64,000 nucleotides of DNA from Agrostemma githago (Eukaryota; Streptophyta; Magnoliopsida; Caryophyllales; Caryophyllaceae): assembly GCA_958450325.1 (NCBI GenBank), contig OY288247.1:6934429-6998428 (forward strand), read 5' to 3'. The position numbers and the translations under genes are program-made. Below are positions 59,764 through 64,000 of the stretch, piece by piece; within the stretch, counting starts at the first letter, position 1; each line of letters begins with the position of its first letter. The notes under the pieces are model-generated. The model had not been told where the DNA came from. It was given only the letters and a program-made list of their open reading frames with translations, and ran no database searches.

Positions 59764-62347
59764 ATGCCAGCTGAAGACACAGTGATTATCCCTTACGTAG
59801 GGCAGAAGTTCGTGGACATCGATGGAGCATTCAAGTTTTATCAAGCTTACGCATTTTATGTTGGTTTCGAGGCGAAGAGGTACACGACAACTAGATCATT
59901 TGATAGTTCGATCAAGAAGAAATTGTTGGCTTGTAACAAGGAGGGCAAAACAGCCAGCCAGAGCATGGTGAAGCTGTCGAGCACGGGAGAGAAGGAGGGG
60001 CAAGAGTACGTGGGATCGTACGAACCCAAAAGGATTACGAAGGCGACGAGGACGCAATGTGGAGCAAGAATTAGGCTCTGTGCAATGATCGGGGGGTTTT
60101 ATATTGAAGAGTTCATCAAGGAACACAACCACGATCTTGTGACGGTCAAGGACAGAGAGTTTCAAAAGTCATCTCGAAATCTATCAAGATATCACAAGGA
60201 GATGATCGTCTGCAACTCGAGGGTGCGTAATGTCTGTCAACAATGTTGTTAGTGTGTGGTTGACTGCCAACTGTGCGAGACCAATGCAGTTGCATTTTTG
60301 TGTATGTGTGCAGCTGAAGATCGGGGCGACTCGAACATACAGGATGTGCAAGGAGTTGTCGGGCGGATATCAGAACATCGGAGCATCGTTGGTTGATTTC
60401 AAGAACTGGGGGAGGGACGTCAAGTGCTTCGTCCACGAGCAGGATGGTCAGTTGTTCATAGACCGGTTCAAGAGTTTGAGGGACAGTCAGGAGGATTTCT
60501 ACTTTGACTACGATGTGGATACAGATGGAAGCTTACGCAGGGTTATTTGGGTGGATAGTGCAGCTCGAAGGAATTACGCGGCATTCGGGGATGCAGTTTC
60601 GTTCGACCCAACGTACGGAACCAACGTGTATTCCATGGTGTTCACACCGTTCACTGGCATGGACAACCACAAACGGTCTGTCACGTTCTGTGGGGCGTTG
60701 TTATTTAATGAGGACTACGAGTCATTTATATGGGTCCTCTCCCGGTTTCTGGAAGCCATGGGCGGGAAGGAACCGTGTTATATCATTACAGATCAGGATC
60801 CCGGAATTTTAAAAGTCGTCCCCGAAATATTCAAAGCAGCGCACCAACGATGTTGCACGTGGCACATCATGAACAAGGTTCCAACAAAGTATGGCAGATC
60901 AAGAGAGGAGGCCTCGGACTTTGTAAAAGCTCTCAATGCAATTATATGGGATGATGACATCGAGGCATCGGAGTTCGACGACAGGTGGGGGCGGATTATG
61001 ATCGACCATGATGCTGGTGGGATCGAATGGTTCGAAAATATGTTCAAAGAGAGGAGCAAATGGGTCGCCGCGCATTGCAGGGAGGTGAGGATGTCCGGAA
61101 TTATGAGGACAACGCAGAGATCAGAGAGTGAGAACAATTTCTTCAAAAAGTTTGAAGACAACAATGGTACGTTGGTCCAGTTCTGGATGCGTTTCGAAAG
61201 TGCGATGGACCAACAAAAGCACATGCAGAAGAGGCTAGACCACGATAACCGGCAGTCATTCCCCAAAATTGGATCGACTAATCCGATGGAGAGCCACGCG
61301 GCAAGGGTGTACACGCACGTCGCCTTTGCACACTTTCAGGAAGAGGTTAAGTTTTCGCTGTACACGTGCAGCGTTCGTGGGTATCAGGAGAAGGACGGGA
61401 TTGAAGCGACAACAGTACTGGACTCCATCCGGGACCGCAACTACATTGTTGAATACAACCCAGGTACTGGCATAGAAAGTCACTGTCCATTTCGTGTAGC
61501 CATATTATATGATCTAAACGTTTTGATTCTAAACGTAACGAGTTTTTTTCCATAATTCATTGAATGTGACTGTACACAATAAAGGGTGTGACTCTGGATC
61601 GCGGTGCGTGTGATTGTACAACGCAATTCGTTTGATTCTGCGTCGTAAGGACTGTGACTATGCAGCATTATGGGTGTGACTGTATCCTGTCAAGCTTGTG
61701 ATCATACCTTTACGGAGTCTCATCCCGTACGTTGCGTAGCCACCGTCTGTACGGTCAACAGTCGCACTCCTTATGTGTTTTTTAATGCACTCGCAGGTAC
61801 CTGTGAGGTCAGGTGTACTTGCAGGAAGTTCTGTCGGTATGGAATTCTTTGCAGGCATGCCATTTGGATATACTCTTCGAAAGGACGGGAGACGATCCCG
61901 GAACGGTACGTGGCATGTAGATGGACAAAGGATGCTCTACGTAATGTTAATGCATGTCCCCTGTCAGAGAGTCGCCTACGCGATGAGAAGGCTGTTACAG
62001 TCACGAGGCTGTTCTCGGAGTTCTATGAGACCGTCAGTCATGTCAGCAAAATGGGTAAGGAAGACGTTAGTAATCTAGCTGACGTCATTCGCGACTTCAG
62101 GTCCGATATTGTCTCTGCTGGCCCATGTAGCAAGACGCAAGATTTAGAGGAGATCCTCGGCTGTACGAGCTCAATTGAAATAAATATATTGCCCCCGAAG
62201 AAAGCCAAGAACAAGGGCAGTGGGAAGCGGATGCTTTCTTCTAACGCGAAGGCTGCTGCAATTGCCGCCAAGCCTAAACGGCTGTGTAAGAACTACAAGA
62301 GGATAGGGCACCATGACAAGAGGAACTGCCCCCAACCCATTTGCTGA
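59764..62347 (+). CDS. FAR1/MURA-like protein (FAR1 DNA-binding, MULE transposase and SWIM domains)
   Basis: Three exons (59764-60222, 60314-61463, 61797-62347) with GT/AG borders keep phase and encode 719 residues without a stop. Residues about 10-135 form a FAR1-type zinc domain (LACNKEGK ... RTQCGARIR ... FIKEHNHDL). The MULE transposase core has aspartates in VSFDPTYG (about 251) and YIITDQDPG (about 313), RCCTWHI and a candidate glutamate near 373. Exon 3 has a SWIM finger (CEVRCTCRKFCRYGILCRH) and a zinc knuckle-like CKNYKRIGHHDKRNC. This is the layout of FAR1-related transcription factors and of Jittery/MURA-type transposases. The intact frame and flanking repeats allow either an active-looking MULE or a domesticated gene. 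Confidence 0.87.
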
Positions 62348-62445
62348 GTACCCACCTGTTGATGTTGAGGAGGAGAAGGAGGAGGAGGACCCGGCAGGGA
62401 TTGCCGAGGAGGATTGTTCATGAATATCATCTGTTACTTAGGAAC

Positions 62446-62697
62446 ATTCTTTTTGGAAACACAAAGGCTGTCGACGTTTGAAATGGTCAAGGTCCGTGAT
62501 ATTGTTTTCGTATATTGCGGACCTCAATCATTTCTAATATGGTTTAAGTCTTAGATCATGGGGGCGATTTCCTGCTTTGTGAAACATAAAGACTTGTCGA
62601 CGTTTGAAATGGTCAAGGTCCGTGATATTGTATATGCTATTGCGGACCTTAATTATTACCAATATGGCGTAGTCGTAAAGCGTGGGGGTCCGTAAAA
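62446..62697 (+). repeat. Two tandem units of about 126 bp after the FAR1-like gene
   Basis: TCGACGTTTGAAATGGTCAA occurs at 62471 and 62597, each followed by a TTGCGGACCT segment. Part of the unit (TAATATGGCGTAGTCGTAAA) returns at about 63966. Confidence 0.8.
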
Positions 62698-62799
62698 TTG
62701 TTTTTGTTCCTTTGATTGTAAGAATACATTGAAATAGCAGTCTTTTTTATTCTGGAATGCAGCATCTTTGGCTACAAATACAGCTGTATAGGAACATTA

Positions 62800-63180
62800 T
62801 GCCCTTAATATTTGGGTGACACGAAACAAGTGAGTGTGATTGTGCAACACAATGAGTGCAACTTTACAGCATTCAGCGTGTGATTGTAGAACAAGAGGTG
62901 GACTGTGGTTTCACTAATTGTGGGAGTGTGATTGTACAAGATAATGACTGTGATTCTTCAATACACTGACTGTGATTCTCCCAAATGAAGTGTAGAAACC
63001 TAAACTAGTTCTATGACATGACGACTGTGATTATACACCATGTGTGACTATACACCATGTGTCTATACACCATGTGTGACTATTCTTCAATACACTGACT
63101 GTTGAGTGTGACTATAAACCATGTGTCTGTACATTAGAAAAATAGCGATGGAAATAGAGAAATAGCGCAATAGCGATGGA
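62800..63180 (+). repeat. Degenerate repeats of GTGTGATTGTACAACA type
   Basis: Many imperfect copies of GTGTGA(C/T)TGTACA are spaced about 30-40 bases apart. The same words occur in the second intron of the FAR1-like gene (about 61565-61685), and their complement occurs upstream (58869-58921, 59281-59335). Subterminal repeat arrays are typical of MULE-like elements. Confidence 0.65.
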
Positions 63181-63387
63181 AATATTTGTACTTTAGAAAA
63201 AGTCCGTCTCTTACACAACATGTAATACTTGCATACCCTAAAACGCGGAAAACATTCTACGACATAGTGCGGAAAACATCCATTAAACGCTACACTTGAA
63301 CATTAAACGCTACACTTTAACATTCATTAAAACTTAAAACACATAAAAATGACCATTACTAAACGGTACATCTTAACCCATACATAC

Positions 63388-63666
63388 TTAACCTTCGTAC
63401 TTTTTAAGCATCTTATTCAAGTTGGTCAAGTCACGCTGGAACCTGTTCCTTGTGCGGAAACACTCCATAGACTTTTTCATCAAGAACTGGATGTAGTTGT
63501 CCAGTTCGGCCTCTTTATGTGTATCACTAGTGGACGCCACGAAGCGCCTCACGTCAATTGCAGTTGCGACTAGCTGCATGGCTCTTAATTCATTGGACAC
63601 AGTGGAATCCAATAAACCATTGTACTCCTCGATCAAACTTCTGATCTCTTCTATTTTGCTGGCCAT
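63388..63666 (-). CDS. Small helical protein, 92 residues, unknown
   Basis: ATG at 63666 sits in a good plant start context (AAAAAATGGCC), and a TTTAAATA word lies about 85 bases upstream on the minus strand. The product is almost all predicted helix (MASKIEEIRSLIEEYNGLL ... LTNLNKMLKKYEG), with charge patterns that suit a coiled coil. No family was recognised. Its nearness to a MULE-type gene and its opposite strand recall two-gene MULEs, but this is only inference. Confidence 0.45.
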   Translation of the reverse strand: MASKIEEIRSLIEEYNGLLDSTVSNELRAMQLVATAIDVRRFVASTSDTHKEAELDNYIQFLMKKSMECFRTRNRFQRDLTNLNKMLKKYEG

Positions 63667-64000
63667 TTTTTTAGAAGGTTAAAGTGGTGGAGTTGTATGT
63701 AGTGGCTGGTAAAAGTGGTGAAGTTAAGGTGATAAAAATGGTGTTGGTATTTAAAGAGGGGGGGGCAGTAAATATGGGGTTGAAAATGAATGGGTTAGGC
63801 AGTAAAGGGGGGGGTGAAAATTTAATGGGTTAGGTGGGGGGCTTATTCTCATATATTTATTAGGGTTAAGAGATTGAGGTGGGTGTTGTGTTTCCCAACG
63901 ATAAATTGAGACTCACAAACATCCCTTCACAGTCACATCGGTTTTGTCGATCTTAATTATTTCTAATATGGCGTAGTCGTAAAACATGGCGTAGTCGTTA
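63667..64000. other. Window end without a gene
   Basis: G-rich runs (63759-63768, 63806-63814) and a return of the ATGGCGTAGTCGT word, twice in the last 40 bases. No coding segment is seen before the window stops. Confidence 0.6.

Overview
The window is plant nuclear DNA, most likely from a eudicot. It has spliced genes with GT/AG introns, AT-rich non-coding DNA, Stowaway- and Mutator-type MITEs, two Tat-lineage Ty3/Gypsy retrotransposons, a plant-type Helitron, an integrated plant pararetrovirus, an F-box gene and a FAR1/MULE-type transposase gene. No species can be named from the sequence alone. Most of the window is repeats inserted into one another. The only host gene I can defend is an F-box gene, and it is broken.

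Layout. 1-952: MITE, SINE-like copy and microsatellites. 953-12241: a Helitron with both ends in place (CTAG 3' end with hairpin at 953, TC 5' end at 12241, inserted between A and T). On the minus strand it carries an RPA-like gene and a decayed Rep/Pif1-helicase gene; on the plus strand it carries an XS-domain ORF. 12242-19728: gene-free AT-rich DNA with a 1.6-kb foldback element and six or more MITEs. 19729-31693: Tat-type element 1 (683-bp LTRs, GAATC target duplication). 33101-46166: Tat-type element 2 (679-bp LTRs, AAACC target duplication), which contains a 2.2-kb solo LTR (GCCTG duplication). Element 2 splits the F-box gene, whose parts lie at 46167-47611 and 32880-33095. 47.7-51.1 kb: satellites, an F-box paralogue fragment, a palindromic hAT-like element and a 5' fragment of a second Helitron. 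51.6-58.3 kb: an integrated pararetrovirus between two TA microsatellites, with part of its reverse transcriptase deleted. 58.3-64 kb: a FAR1/MURA-like gene with intact reading frame, flanked by repeats, and a small helical ORF.

How the parts relate. Both Tat elements have gag-PR-RT-RH-aRH-IN in the sense direction. Each also has a spliced antisense accessory gene near the 3' LTR that joins a domain resembling Pfam Transposase_28 to a basic linker and a long coiled coil. In element 1 this gene has its own TATA box on the minus strand and is followed by a second antisense ORF. The shared layout in two diverged elements is the best candidate for an under-described system here. Nearly all sense-strand genes carry stops explained by C-to-T changes, as expected of methylated, silenced copies. 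By eye, LTR mismatches (about 27 of 683 in element 1, about 15 of 679 in element 2) give the order element 1, then element 2, then the solo LTR.
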